Positions 57,301 to 64,000 of a stretch of 64,000 bases of DNA are shown here, in pieces. Below the pieces are notes generated by a model. It saw only the letters and a list, made by a program, of their open reading frames with translations. It did not search any database and was not told the origin of the DNA. How positions within the stretch are numbered: the stretch's first letter is position 1; each line of letters begins with the position of its first letter. Source of the DNA: Euptelea pleiosperma (lineage: Eukaryota; Streptophyta; Magnoliopsida; Ranunculales; Eupteleaceae). Made by a program: the position numbers and the translations under genes. The stretch lies in assembly GCA_035048495.1 (NCBI GenBank), contig CM068553.1:26994978-27058977 (forward strand), given 5' to 3'.

Positions 57301-60300
57301 ATGTGTACCAACCTCTTACCTCCGATTTAGAACAACAACGCAAACAGCGTGAAGATTTTGATGTTGATTGATTTCTTTCTTGACTTAAGCCAAAATATTA
57401 GCTAATTAGGGCTCAAATTTCAGGAAGCAAGGAGCTTCTTAGTATGACCGAAGTGTTTGCTCGTCTTCAATGGGCCTCGTCTGATTCTGGTGGGTTTGCC
57501 TTAGTTGCTTTAGGTAGTGTTGGTTGGGGTGGTCGTGGAGGTTGTGGACGAGGTGGTAATCGTGGTGGTGGTGGTAGAGGAGGCTGTGATTTAGGGGTAG
57601 GTCGTGGTGCTCTTTTTGTACCCCAACTCTATAGATTCAGTTCTATCAACTCTAGCTGGATCCTAAATTAGTACGGCATATGCCTTGTTATATTGCAAAG
57701 CCATATAGACTGTTCTTAATCTCATATCTACAAACCCTAAACTGTTAAACCCTATCCCTTTATTTGGTCTTGCAACAGGCCTAACCTTCCGCCCTGTTAA
57801 CCATAATTTCATCCCCATCCATAACTATATATCAACTACCTATTTTTGTCCTAAACATGCCAACTACAACCCTTAATTCAGTCGTCTTAGATTCTGTTTT
57901 CCATCACTTTAGTCTGTCCAACATCATCATAACTCTACTCTGACATTTCTCTTCTGCATTTCTTATTTTTTTGTCCATAAATTTGTCATCTAGTGTTAAA
58001 AAAAAAGTAGTTATCCAAATTATTCCTATTTAAAAGACTGTCATCTATTGGATGGTTAGGATCATCCAAGCACTATGCTCCAAGCTTTGCCTTAGCCTAG
58101 AGGTGGCTTCTGTGTGTCCTTTCTTCCTTTTATACTTTTTGTTTTTTTGTCCACAATTTTTTGTCACTACTGTTAAAAAAGTAGTAATCCAAATGTTGTT
58201 TCAGGATCCCAGATCGCCGGGGTATTTCCCACACACTGTTTCAGAACTTCTCACCTAGGCAGGACGATGCAACCATTCTCTCCTCAGAAGCCTCTTTTCC
58301 AACATTACAGTCAGACTGATTGAAAACACTCCTTTTAACCAGAAGTTCGCACGTGATCGATTGTTCTGGCTTCCTCATCCAAAAGGGATGTTCTCTGTTA
58401 AGTCTACTTATCATCAGTTACAAGACTTTCAACAGGCCCCCATTAATTCTCCGTTCCCAAACCCCCTTTGGTAAAAAATTTGGTCTGTGCCGATTATATA
58501 TCGGGCCCAAATATTCATCTGGAAATTCAGCAGGGATCTTATTTCCTTTAGAGTAAAAATCCATTTTCGAATCCCATCTCCTGCTCCTTCATGCCCTCGC
58601 TGCTTGTGCGAGGAGGAAGATGCCATTCACACCATTTTTAAATGCCCTTTCAGTGCCAGGATATGGTTTGCATCCCCTCTTACACTCCGAACTGTTGACC
58701 TGTCAAAGGAGGACATTATGTCCTGGCTTCATAAGTTGATCCGTGAGGGTATTTTAGGACTGGACTGGAACTAGTACATCCTTGCTTTTATGTGTTCACT
58801 TATGTGGCGACTCTGGATAGCTAGAAATGCCCAAGTTCATGAAGCAAAGACCCCCACCCCAAGCTCTATTCTAAAATCCATACCCGATTATATTATTTCG
58901 TCCAACTCTGTCAGGCCTCTTCTCAGCATCCACAAACTTTGTGGACACCTCACCCTGGCTGGGTTAAACTTAATACTAATGCATACTGGAAAGCGCAGTT
59001 GAAAAAATCTAGCTTGGGTTTTATTTTCTGTAACTCAGATGGTTCCTTGATTATAGTAGGCGGAGAGTCCGACTGGGCCGGCTTAGCGGAAGCGGCAGAT
59101 GCGAAGGAAATCTTGAAGGGTCTTCGAGAGGCTAGACAGGCAGGTTTGGACAACATTTTGGTGGAGTCAGATGCAAAAACTCTTGTTGATGTTTTCGGCA
59201 GGGCTCCTCGGAGGCAGGCTGGTTTTCTTCTGGGACCTGTGCTGCTATCCTGACTTTATCTCTTATTTGTCAAATTTATCTTTTATTTATTCTGGTTGAA
59301 CTAATCAAACAGCTCATACTATTGCCTGTAGGGCATGTACTTTCTATTCCCCCTTGAGGTGGACCAGGATGCCACCTCTTTGGCTTCACGAAGCCATTGA
59401 GGCTGATAACCGTCAGCTCCTCTCTTGTGTTTTGTAGTTTGTTTTGGTGTGGTTTTATATTATTAACTGGCTTACAAAAAGAAACTGTTTTCTATTGGGT
59501 GGGTAGGATCATCCAAGCAATGTGCTCTGAGCTTTGCCTTATCGTAGAGGTGGCCTATTGTTTCAGCAGTTTAGATCAATGGGGTGCCTCACCAAGTGGA
59601 TGTTTGATGGAGAATTTTCTTTTAAAATTTATGGCGGTGGCGGGGGATAAAAATTAGGAAATATCAGTTTCATTTTGTTATTAACATGTGACTAATTTAC
59701 AACACTGGAAGGTATTTTGTTTATTTTATAAAGTTTGATCCGGCGTAACTTGCTAGCATCTTTGTTATGGCTTCCATATTCAATCGAACTAGTTTTGTCC
59801 AGGTATCTGTTTACCCCCTGTTTTGGGATCCACCACTGTTTGTCTAAGAGAGGAAACCAGGTCTCATCTTTACATCGAAACAATACATGGCTCACCATGG
59901 ATCCTAATGTTATTTGGATGAAGATGGGGCTCGACCACTCTCCATCTTGATAAACAAACCAAGGATTGCTCTTCTTGAACATAAAGATATCATATTTTAA
60001 TCATCGTCTAAAAAGCCAATTGAAGTTGAGAACCATGTCATCCAGTAATTCATTCCATGTCTTTTCATTGACCAACTATCGGTGCCCCTTGTCCCAACAG
60101 CTTCACGAAGATCATAAATTTCTGGCTTTCTAGCAAGGGAAGAGTTAAGCATTCATTTTGGGATTTAGTAGTTGGAATCATTGCCGGTATGTTGACTCCC
60201 TTGATTTTAGTCGGCTTGGTTAAACTCCTACAGAGACTAAAGTCCAGGCTGGCTAGAACCTGGGAACCAAGGAAGCTCCATCTTGCAGTCTATGGGAGCT

Positions 60301-60401
60301 GTTTCAAGCGAGCTTGTTTTCTTGTTGCATACTTCTCAGTTATGGGTTGGTTGACGATCCAGTATGGAAAGATGCTCGGCCTCCCGGCGATCATCTCCTA
60401 G
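39099..60401 (+). CDS. Plant membrane protein of unknown function, five exons
   Basis: Join 39099-39309, 40265-40395, 47686-47811, 48024-48151 and 60101-60401. All introns are GT..AG with phases 1, 0, 0 and 2 that fit exactly, giving 298 residues. Residues 1-24 are basic and cytosolic-looking ([12 protein letters not shown]). A first membrane segment spans about 25-50. The middle domain, residues 60-190, has six cysteines (C65, C80, C103, C141, C163, C182) and potential N-glycosylation sites (N52-F-S, N158-E-T), as expected of a lumenal or external domain. Two more membrane segments lie at about 219-239 and 269-285. The clean exons amid decayed transposons argue for a functional gene. I believe it belongs to a conserved uncharacterised plant membrane-protein family, but no function can be stated. 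Confidence 0.85.
39310..40264 (+). other. Intron 1
   Basis: 955 bp, GTAAGT to TTCTTGCAG. No transposon was recognised within it. Confidence 0.8.
40265..40395 (+). CDS. Exon 2 of membrane-protein gene
   Basis: Completes the Gly codon and encodes [20 protein letters not shown] through [10 protein letters not shown]. Ends at the donor GTGATT. Confidence 0.85.
41281..41604. repeat. Direct repeat, left copy
   Basis: Matches 45072-45214 plus 45766-45930 (the right copy is split by a hAT element). It begins GAAACCCTAAAATCAC and ends near TTTGTGGTAGGTTGTT. It may be LTR-derived, but neither copy has clear LTR ends. Confidence 0.6.
41604..43183 (-). mobile_element. 5'-truncated LINE, defective RT
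   Basis: On the minus strand: RT start ([17 protein letters not shown]), [30 protein letters not shown], then the catalytic motif. At 42641-42652 it reads F-A-N-D where active LINEs have [15 protein letters not shown] and TYLGLLLG follow, then a zf-RVT domain (41851-42249) in which CCMC and H are kept but the last Cys is replaced. The poly-A end (poly-T on plus) is at 41604. Its 5' end falls within a copia remnant at about 43183, where one open frame fuses both. No TSD was found. Confidence 0.85.
44060..44181. mobile_element. hAT MITE family F, copy 1
   Basis: 122 bp with ends CTGTGATACC and GGGTAACATAG, flanked by the perfect 8-bp TSD CCCTCGGC (44052-44059 and 44182-44189). It is the reverse complement of the copy at 56880-57000. 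Contains GCCGTATCCGTGTCGGATAC. Inserted in the copia gag remnant. Confidence 0.9.
44732..44748. repeat. Poly-G run
   Basis: Seventeen G residues inside the copia leader. Confidence 0.85.
45072..45930. repeat. Direct repeat, right copy (split)
   Basis: Homologous to 41281-41604 but interrupted by the hAT element at 45223-45757. Confidence 0.6.
45223..45757. mobile_element. hAT-type element, 535 bp
   Basis: TIRs TAGGGCTACAACTTGGGC and GCCCAAGTTGCAGCCCTA (inverted, 17 of 18), flanked by the perfect 8-bp TSD ACAAGTGT (45215-45222 and 45758-45765). Filling the site exactly restores the left copy of the direct repeat. Subterminal GGTTGGGTTGG motifs occur at both ends. The middle (45290-45640) has a gene-like stretch with hydrophobic segments in shifting plus frames ([20 protein letters not shown], then [17 protein letters not shown]), possibly captured host coding sequence. 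No transposase. Confidence 0.88.
46050..47200 (-). repeat. LTR-like debris
   Basis: Contains GCGGTCGACCGGTTCC and related motifs like those at 33.2 kb, in a minus-strand context that resembles a plant copia LTR with leader (GATCAACC, CACTAGTTATCAC). Boundaries unknown. Confidence 0.3.
47686..47811 (+). CDS. Exon 3 of membrane-protein gene
   Basis: 42 codons, [20 protein letters not shown] through [12 protein letters not shown]; acceptor TTTCAG, donor GTATGT. Confidence 0.88.
47812..48023 (+). other. Intron 3
   Basis: 212 bp, GTATGT to TTTTTCGTAG. No insertions. Confidence 0.85.
48024..48151 (+). CDS. Exon 4 of membrane-protein gene
   Basis: Encodes [20 protein letters not shown] through VEMIRRYSI plus two bases (CT) of a Leu codon completed by C at 60101. 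Donor GTGAGT. Confidence 0.88.
48720..49605 (+). mobile_element. LINE remnant, RT part
   Basis: Plus-strand frames: [20 protein letters not shown] and [11 protein letters not shown] (linker before RT), then [60 protein letters not shown] and [13 protein letters not shown]. The active-site FADD region and the rest of RT are missing. It shares wording with the intron 2 LINE ([21 protein letters not shown]), so both come from one LINE family. Confidence 0.82.
49606..50155 (-). repeat. Copia 5' end fragment in LINE
   Basis: On the minus strand, TTGGTATCAGAGCCTGAATT at about 49912-49931 is a tRNA-Met primer-binding site. To its right is about 200 bp of LTR-like sequence ending near 50155, with repeated TAGGGTT at 49940-49970. 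It separates the RT part of the LINE from its RNase H part. Confidence 0.5.
50156..50318 (+). mobile_element. LINE RNase H, start (left of Mutator insertion)
   Basis: Ends [15 protein letters not shown], the first strand of a LINE RNase H domain. It continues at 53773 after the insertion. Confidence 0.7.
50310..50318. repeat. 9-bp TSD, left copy
   Basis: GTTTTCTAA, repeated at 53773-53781 (a tenth base, A, also matches). Nine bases is the usual Mutator length. Confidence 0.85.
50503..50650. repeat. 32-bp period palindrome array (left arm)
   Basis: CGCC begins units at 50503, 50535, 50567, 50599 and 50631, exactly 32 bp apart. Each unit has an 18-nt imperfect palindrome (CGCCAAACGGTTTGGCGT in the best one) and a 14-nt A/T-rich spacer. 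The mirrored array is at 53459-53593. The first unit is a perfect 12-nt-arm palindrome, GATACGCCAAAC-G-GTTTGGCGTATC. Confidence 0.85.
50728..50750. repeat. Poly-C run
   Basis: About 20 C residues in the left arm. The right arm has only about ten G residues at 53353-53362, so this run is a length difference between the arms. Confidence 0.85.
51205..51560. repeat. MITE family B in left arm
   Basis: Palindromic: CGCATGGATGTTTATCCCAC on one side and GTGGGATAAACATCCATGCG on the other. Inverse copy at 52555-52905; third copy at 62920-63240. Confidence 0.8.
51637..51860. repeat. MITE family A in left arm and loop edge
   Basis: Starts CACAATATGAGCCACGTGGC and runs to ATCACTAATCAGGCTGATTT. The matching right-arm part is 52261-52470. 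Confidence 0.75.
51845..52072 (-). pseudogene. Possible MULE transposase scrap in loop
   Basis: A 75-codon frame with FHLYKVQV-like [19 protein letters not shown] followed by CNC and a His/Cys cluster (CQHCHHC). The order loosely recalls the SWIM zinc-finger end of MULE/FAR1-type transposases (CxC...CxH). The fit is weak and the ends are unclear. Confidence 0.25.
52142..52260. repeat. hAT-type fragment in loop
   Basis: Starts TAGGGCTGGCAATGGATCGG, the common plant hAT terminus, and continues with GGTACCGATCCGA-type sequence. The second end is missing; it stops where the right arm starts. Confidence 0.5.
52555..52905. repeat. MITE family B in right arm
   Basis: Inverse of 51205-51560. Includes GATGTTTATCCCACCCCTTG and GGTAGGATAAACATCCATGC. 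Confidence 0.8.
53773..54180 (+). mobile_element. LINE RNase H, rest (right of Mutator insertion)
   Basis: After the TSD the plus strand gives [12 protein letters not shown], then [29 protein letters not shown] and [11 protein letters not shown], the usual order of a LINE RNase H, with stops and a frameshift near 53832. Confidence 0.75.
54165..54400 (+). repeat. Inverted-pair repeat, left copy
   Basis: Homologous in reverse complement to 57664-57900 (shared GACTGAATTAAGGGT, GATGAAATTATG-like, GGGTTTAACA and GTAGAT). Family not identified. Confidence 0.5.
54424..55391. mobile_element. hAT-type element, AT-rich, 968 bp
   Basis: The 8-bp TSD GTTTAGTG flanks it (54416-54423 and 55392-55399). 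The right end is GGTGACAGCCCTA; the left end, GTGTCAATGGATG, has lost its first bases. Subterminal repeats are GAATTCGAAT and GGATATTGG types. The core (54990-55240) is mostly A/T. No transposase. Confidence 0.75.
55400..55908. other. No feature seen
   Basis: No coding frame; may continue the unidentified repeat at 54165-54400. Confidence 0.4.
55923..55998 (-). mobile_element. Tiny 5'-truncated LINE insertion
   Basis: 76 bp between perfect 14-bp TSDs, ATACATGTATATTT (55909-55922 and 55999-56012). The poly-T at its left and TTGATTGGTA match the 3'-end style of the LINE at 41604. Confidence 0.8.
56187..57660 (+). mobile_element. Copia element remnant with Gag
   Basis: An LTR-like block ends near 56575, followed by a decayed primer site (CATATCAGAGCAAGG). 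Gag appears at 57120-57650 in broken frames: [40 protein letters not shown], then [17 protein letters not shown] and a glycine/arginine-rich tail ([17 protein letters not shown]). Pol is absent. A hAT MITE interrupts its leader. Confidence 0.7.
56880..57000. mobile_element. hAT MITE family F, copy 2
   Basis: 121 bp, CTATGTTACC to GGTATCATAG, with perfect 8-bp TSD CTTGCAAT (56872-56879 and 57001-57008). Opposite orientation to the copy at 44060-44181. Confidence 0.9.
57664..57900 (-). repeat. Inverted-pair repeat, right copy
   Basis: Reverse complement counterpart of 54165-54400. Confidence 0.5.
58030..59530 (+). mobile_element. LINE 3' remnant with zf-RVT and RNase H
   Basis: zf-RVT at 58487-58774: [38 protein letters not shown] (C-x2-C-x8-H-x4-C, intact), [10 protein letters not shown]. 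RNase H at 58939-59253: [53 protein letters not shown]. The first catalytic D is N here (KLNTNAYW for KLN.DG..). An 80-bp direct repeat (58036-58115 and 59488-59575) brackets it. Confidence 0.85.
59692..59982 (-). other. Unrecognised 96-codon frame in intron 4
   Basis: An uninterrupted minus frame with W- and F-rich sequence ([20 protein letters not shown]). No family recognised; it may be transposon debris. It ends 120 bp before exon 5. Confidence 0.2.
60101..60401 (+). CDS. Exon 5 of membrane-protein gene
   Basis: Begins with C completing the Leu codon, then [20 protein letters not shown]. Two membrane segments follow ([20 protein letters not shown] and [19 protein letters not shown]), separated by a basic loop. 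Stop TAG at 60399-60401. Confidence 0.85.
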
Positions 60402-60680
60402 CTCATTAGAAGGTAAATCTCGTCCTTGTAAATTGCCCCATTTTTTGGTATAAATTCCAAGGTGCCAGAATTTAATCTTCCCGGCCTGCTAGAGACATGG
60501 GTGGTGCTGCTATTGCAGTGAAAAAGAAATGTAACAGCATTTTGTTAAGAACTACATATTCTTAGTGGTTTCCATTTGTATCTGTTCTTATTTTAAAAGG
60601 AAATTTTTTAGTGCTGAGTTGAGTAAATTTTGATGTATGCTTACTTTATTTGGTTGAAGTTTCGAATGTAGTATCAGGCA
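60402..60680 (+). other. Probable 3' UTR
   Basis: T-rich sequence after the stop. TGTAACAGCATTTTG and TTTGTATCTG elements could help 3'-end formation, but the cleavage site cannot be placed. Confidence 0.4.
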
Positions 60681-61129
60681 GGGTCCAAAACTTTCACTTC
60701 TTGAGTGTATAAGATGATTAGAAAGCTGTTTGTAGGGCACATGATATGTCCAAGATGTAAGTTTGTTGCTGGCTAAACTTGCTTGGAGGTTCCCCAGAAG
60801 CCAACATTTCTCAATGGGTGAGGATTCTCAATGAAAATACCTAATAAGGATTTCCTCTCAGCCAGCATATCCGCCAACCCACACTTGTGGCCAACCAGGG
60901 ATCTTAGAGGAAAAAGATTCCTTCTTATGGATGCACTCCCCTATAGCTGGAATAGCTAATCCCTCAGCAGCATTGTCTCTAGTGAAATCCTGCAAGTTAC
61001 TAGATCACATGCACGACCCTTGAAAAGTTACTACTGAAGCCACTGCAGTTGCTAATAATGGATTCTTTTTTTGCAGTGAACAGTCTTAAATCTCTAAAAC
61101 ATACATCTTCCGAAGCACAATGAAAAGAC
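60681..61129. other. No feature seen
   Basis: No gene or repeat recognised. Confidence 0.4.
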
Positions 61130-61620
61130 TTGCTTTTGCTGTGGTTGGTAAAAGCTTATCGTTGATGGTCCTGTAAAAAATGTTTTTGGGTATTGCTGGA
61201 GATGGTGGGTTGATTCTCAATCTTGACGAAAACCACGGAGTGGTTACTGAACTCTGGGCGTGTAGAGAAGGTGTCTCTTTGCTATGGAGCTGGCAGTTTA
61301 TCACAGAACTGGAAGTAGGGATTCCTCAAGTATCAGCTATCATTGATAATTCCTAGTCTCGTTGGCAACTCAGATCCTACTTGCAAGTTGTAGAAGTCTG
61401 AATAATTATAACTGGACCATTGGATTCAAACATATTTACAGGAAAGGTATATGCATGCCAACTTGGCTAGTCAAAGGAAGTCTAACCAGAGCTCTGCTGC
61501 ACAGTTGGGAGTCCTACCAAAGAGGAATGAATGCTAGCAAGCAAACTGCAAGATGCATTAGAAGGGTGCCACCCTGCCAAAAGATGAGAATTTTTTTGAA
61601 GCAATGGATGTTTGAAGCGG
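61130..61620 (+). pseudogene. LINE RNase H debris
   Basis: Broken plus frames give LNLDENHGVVTELWACREGV, then SLLWSWQFITELEVG, and in another frame HIYRKGICMPTWLVKGSL, matching the end of plant LINE RNase H (H..R.AN..AD.LAK.GS). Several stops. Confidence 0.5.
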
Positions 61621-62205
61621 CGAAGAAGTGGCCGATCACATCATGCCACAATCCGCTGTTCAAAAGCATTTCTGGGTTTGTTCAAAAGCATCAGCAGATT
61701 GTTGCGCAGTGTGATTGGCCACTGACTTATCTTCTTCCTCTCTCAACACCCTTCGGGATAAGTAATCGGGACAATTTCAAAATCTGATCTGCTTGAAGCC
61801 AATCAATCTAGACAAAGAAAATGAAGATTCAACATTTTTTATAATTGAAAAAAAAATTTACCCATTTTAGGACTGGTTTTTCTTCAGACTAAGCGACAAT
61901 AAGCAAGAGAAAAACAGCAAACTACAAAACTATTACCACCGCTAAATGGGTCAAGTTTTGATCAATGAGGGTAGGTAACGCGGTTATGACCGTATTTGAC
62001 AACAATGGACTCATCCAATGGCTGCCCAATTATAAGTTTTGGTCCAGAATTTTAATTGAATTAGATAAGGCTTCAGGCTTCAGGCTTGGGCCTATTCAAA
62101 AGTTACCAAAAGTAAGGCTAAGGTGCGGCCCATTTTACACCCCTAGATTCATAAATCCAATTGCTTCTGGTGCTTCCAAGGATTTAAAACCTTCGTAGGT
62201 GTTAG
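61621..62205. other. No feature seen
   Basis: No gene recognised. A 77-codon plus frame at 61965-62198 has no motif. Confidence 0.4.
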
Positions 62206-62532
62206 TGTTACGATCCTAGAGGTTAAGACTTAAACTTTCCACCTAGGTGCTTTTGGTGTATTGGTTTGGGTCTTCACATTTGGTATCAGAGCCAACCGCA
62301 CGTCATGGGTTCAAGTCATGGGAGGGGTGACCTGAGGAAATGGGTACCCGGGGGCTTGCTCACAAAAAAAGAGAAAATAGGGGTACCGGAGTGAAAGCCG
62401 CCTTAGAGTGGGCCACCGTGGACGTTGGCCTTTGAAGCGTGGTGGAATGTTACGATCCTAGAGGTTAAAGACTTAAACTTTCCACACCTCTATCACCTAA
62501 GTGCTTTTGGTGTATTGGTTTGGGTCTTAACA
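62206..62532 (+). mobile_element. TRIM (miniature LTR retrotransposon)
   Basis: Terminal repeats 62206-62278 (73 bp) and 62448-62532 (85 bp) both start TGTTACGATCCTAGAGGTTA and end in CA. Directly after the first (2 nt) comes TGGTATCAGAGCC, a tRNA-Met primer-binding site. A purine-rich AAGCGTGGTGGAA precedes the second. The 169-bp interior has no coding capacity. The left flank, GTTAG, and right flank, ATAGG, do not match as a TSD. Confidence 0.9.
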
Positions 62533-62919
62533 ATAGGCTTCTTCTTCTCGTTACGGTAAAACAGGGAGGGTGTGTGTGTGTAAAAAAAATGGTGGGTGGT
62601 AATATCCCGGCCCTTTAGAAAAGAGTAAGGATCCCATGTTCCGGGGTACATGTGGATCCGATCAGGAAACTATAATCATCCAATCTATGACATGTCATTG
62701 GGTACAAAAGCAATAAATAAAAAAATGGACCCACGTTTTATTACAGAAATAAATAACCCAATAAGGACATCTTCTTGCTTCTAGAACAAAGAAAATATTA
62801 AGAATTCACAGCTGTACTCTTTGGTAAATAAAATAAAATAAATAAATACATCACACTATTTTATTTATTGAAATTGTTCCCAAAAAAGTCAAAAAACAAA
62901 AAACAAAAGGAAGAAAGGA
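62533..62919. other. No feature seen
   Basis: AT-rich sequence with AAATAAAT repeats near 62825; no gene. Confidence 0.4.
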
Positions 62920-63240
62920 ACGCATGGATGTTCAGTCCACCCCTTCATAGATATACCCACCAAAAATATCCTTATTTCTTAATCTCTACCCATTAGATTT
63001 TAGTACTTTTTTAAGGCGTGATTCTAGCCGTTGAATCAACCATTAATTTTGATTACTAAAGCCAACGGCTAAAAAACATCAAACAAGCTAATTTTTTGTA
63101 TGAATATCCACCATGGATTGGGCTAAACATTCATGCGGTCAGTGGGCCCATATGGCAGCGGTGAGTAACAAAAATCATGCTTCGGCACGCCAAAAAGTTT
63201 CAGGTCTACCTTGTTGCATCATGACCCAAAACAAACACTG
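62920..63240. repeat. MITE family B copy
   Basis: Left CGCATGGATGTTCAGTCCAC and right GGGCTAAACATTCATGCGGT. The centre has AGCCGTTGAAT and CCAACGGCTAAA, a self-complementary pair. Confidence 0.75.
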
Positions 63241-63254
63241 CAGGGCCTGAATTA

Positions 63255-63470
63255 TTGTGTATGGTTGGATCATTTAGAAAATCAGCTTGATTAGTGATTT
63301 CAAACCTTTGGATCTTTGTACCTCATATAATGGTGTCAATAATGCTCAAATTCCCACGGTTAAAATCAACCCATGAAAATAACCCCAATCCAACGCCTTA
63401 GAAATCACTAATCAGGCTGAGTTTTGGTTTGTAGGTCCACCTAGGGATTGGCCAAACATCATGTGCACAG
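63255..63470. repeat. MITE family A copy
   Basis: Contains AATCAGCTTGATTAGTGATT, CCCACGGTTAAAATCAACCC and TTGTAGGTCCACCTAGGGAT. Both outer ends are truncated. Confidence 0.65.
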
Positions 63471-63708
63471 TTGTGTTGTTTTTTTGTCATTGGTCAAGTG
63501 CAACCGTTGGATCCGGATCCCACCCCTAAACAAAACAGCGTGTCATGTATTTATTTTATTTTACTAGAATAATAAAATTCTACTCTTTTCTTTGTTCAAG
63601 ACACACCAAGATGTATTTATTTGATGATTATAGTCTCCTGCCGGGATTGCAATCAGAAGCTGGAGATCCCGTGATGCCCGTGATGATATATGCACGACTA
63701 AAACTTAG

Positions 63709-63893
63709 ATGACCGGGCCCAGTCATCGCCGCAGTTCTCGGCACCTGGATTTTGTACGGGCCGACCACTTCTGCCTCACCACACACGTACCAAGTTAAGT
63801 GTTTTTGGCAAAAAGCACTCGAGTACACCCTGGGTACGTGTGTGTTGTGAGGCCGAGGTGGTCAGCCCGTACAAAATATGACAGGGCCCAGTC
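63709..63893. repeat. Hairpin-forming palindrome (probable MITE)
   Basis: Arms of about 42 bp: ATTTTGTACGGGCCGACCAC with CACACACGTACC on the left, and GGTACGTGTGTG with GGTCAGCCCGTACAAAAT on the right, around a 40-bp loop. GGGCCCAGTCATC occurs on both outer sides in direct orientation. Confidence 0.65.
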
Positions 63894-64000
63894 ATCAAAG
63901 TTTTACTCATCGGGCACCAAATGTACCTACCAGTTAGACTGTCAATGGGCCAGGATGAAGATCTCTTCCAAAACATTGACGACATGTGGAATTTCTTTTT

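Larger units (their letters stand above)
48152..60100 (+). other. Intron 4 (11.9 kb, transposon-filled)
   Basis: Donor CT|GTGAGT, acceptor CCCAACAG|C at 60100. The two-plus-one codon split fits exactly. Contains a LINE split by a Mutator-like palindrome, copia pieces, hAT elements and another LINE. Confidence 0.82.

Noticed and set aside
62281..62325. TGGTATCAGAGCC followed by GGGTTCAAGTCATGG, suggestive of tRNA sequence
   Set aside because: It is the primer-binding site and adjoining leader of a TRIM; no cloverleaf can be formed.

Overview
The window is nuclear DNA from a flowering plant with a large, repeat-rich genome. Evidence is plant Ty3/gypsy elements (Tat type, and one with an Athila-like primer site and Gag), plant-type LINEs with zf-RVT and RNase H domains, copia remnants, hAT and Mutator MITEs with perfect target-site duplications (TSDs), and one spliced host gene with GT..AG introns. 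Introns of 7 kb and 12 kb full of transposons resemble those of magnoliids and other large-genome woody lineages, but the species cannot be fixed from sequence alone.

Layout. 1-6.35 kb: intergenic DNA packed with palindromic MITEs and one unexplained 217-codon ORF. 6.35-31.23 kb: a three-level nest of LTR retrotransposons, all in minus orientation. The outermost is a short non-autonomous Tat-related element (about 1.4 kb LTRs, only about 340 bp internal). A 21.8 kb Athila-like non-autonomous element with 2.6 kb LTRs (TSD TAGGT) sits in its 5' LTR. Inside that lies an 11 kb Tat/Retand-type element (TSD GGGAC) carrying gag, protease, RT, RNase H, a second (archaeal-type) RNase H, integrase, a 150-bp tandem repeat and an oppositely oriented spliced ORF. 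Only the integrase frame is uninterrupted. 31.23-39.1 kb: a possible degraded LTR fragment, MITEs, an odd AT-rich ORF and a 5'-truncated LINE with a 12-bp TSD.

39.1-60.4 kb: one plus-strand host gene of five exons. The splice phases fit exactly and give a 298-residue membrane protein of unknown function. Intron 2 holds a copia remnant (cut by a LINE and a hAT MITE), a hAT element and LTR debris. Intron 4 holds a LINE split by a 3.45 kb Mutator-like element whose two 1.5 kb inverted arms form a near-complete palindrome, plus hAT elements, a copia gag remnant and further LINE pieces. 60.4-64 kb: 3' flank with LINE RNase H debris, a TRIM element and more MITEs.

The only gene likely to act for the host is the membrane-protein gene. 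The rest is transposon sequence. The most notable items are the giant hairpin element inside the intron with its 32-bp-period palindrome array, the nest whose LTR divergences run opposite to the nesting order, and the antisense gene inside the Tat element.
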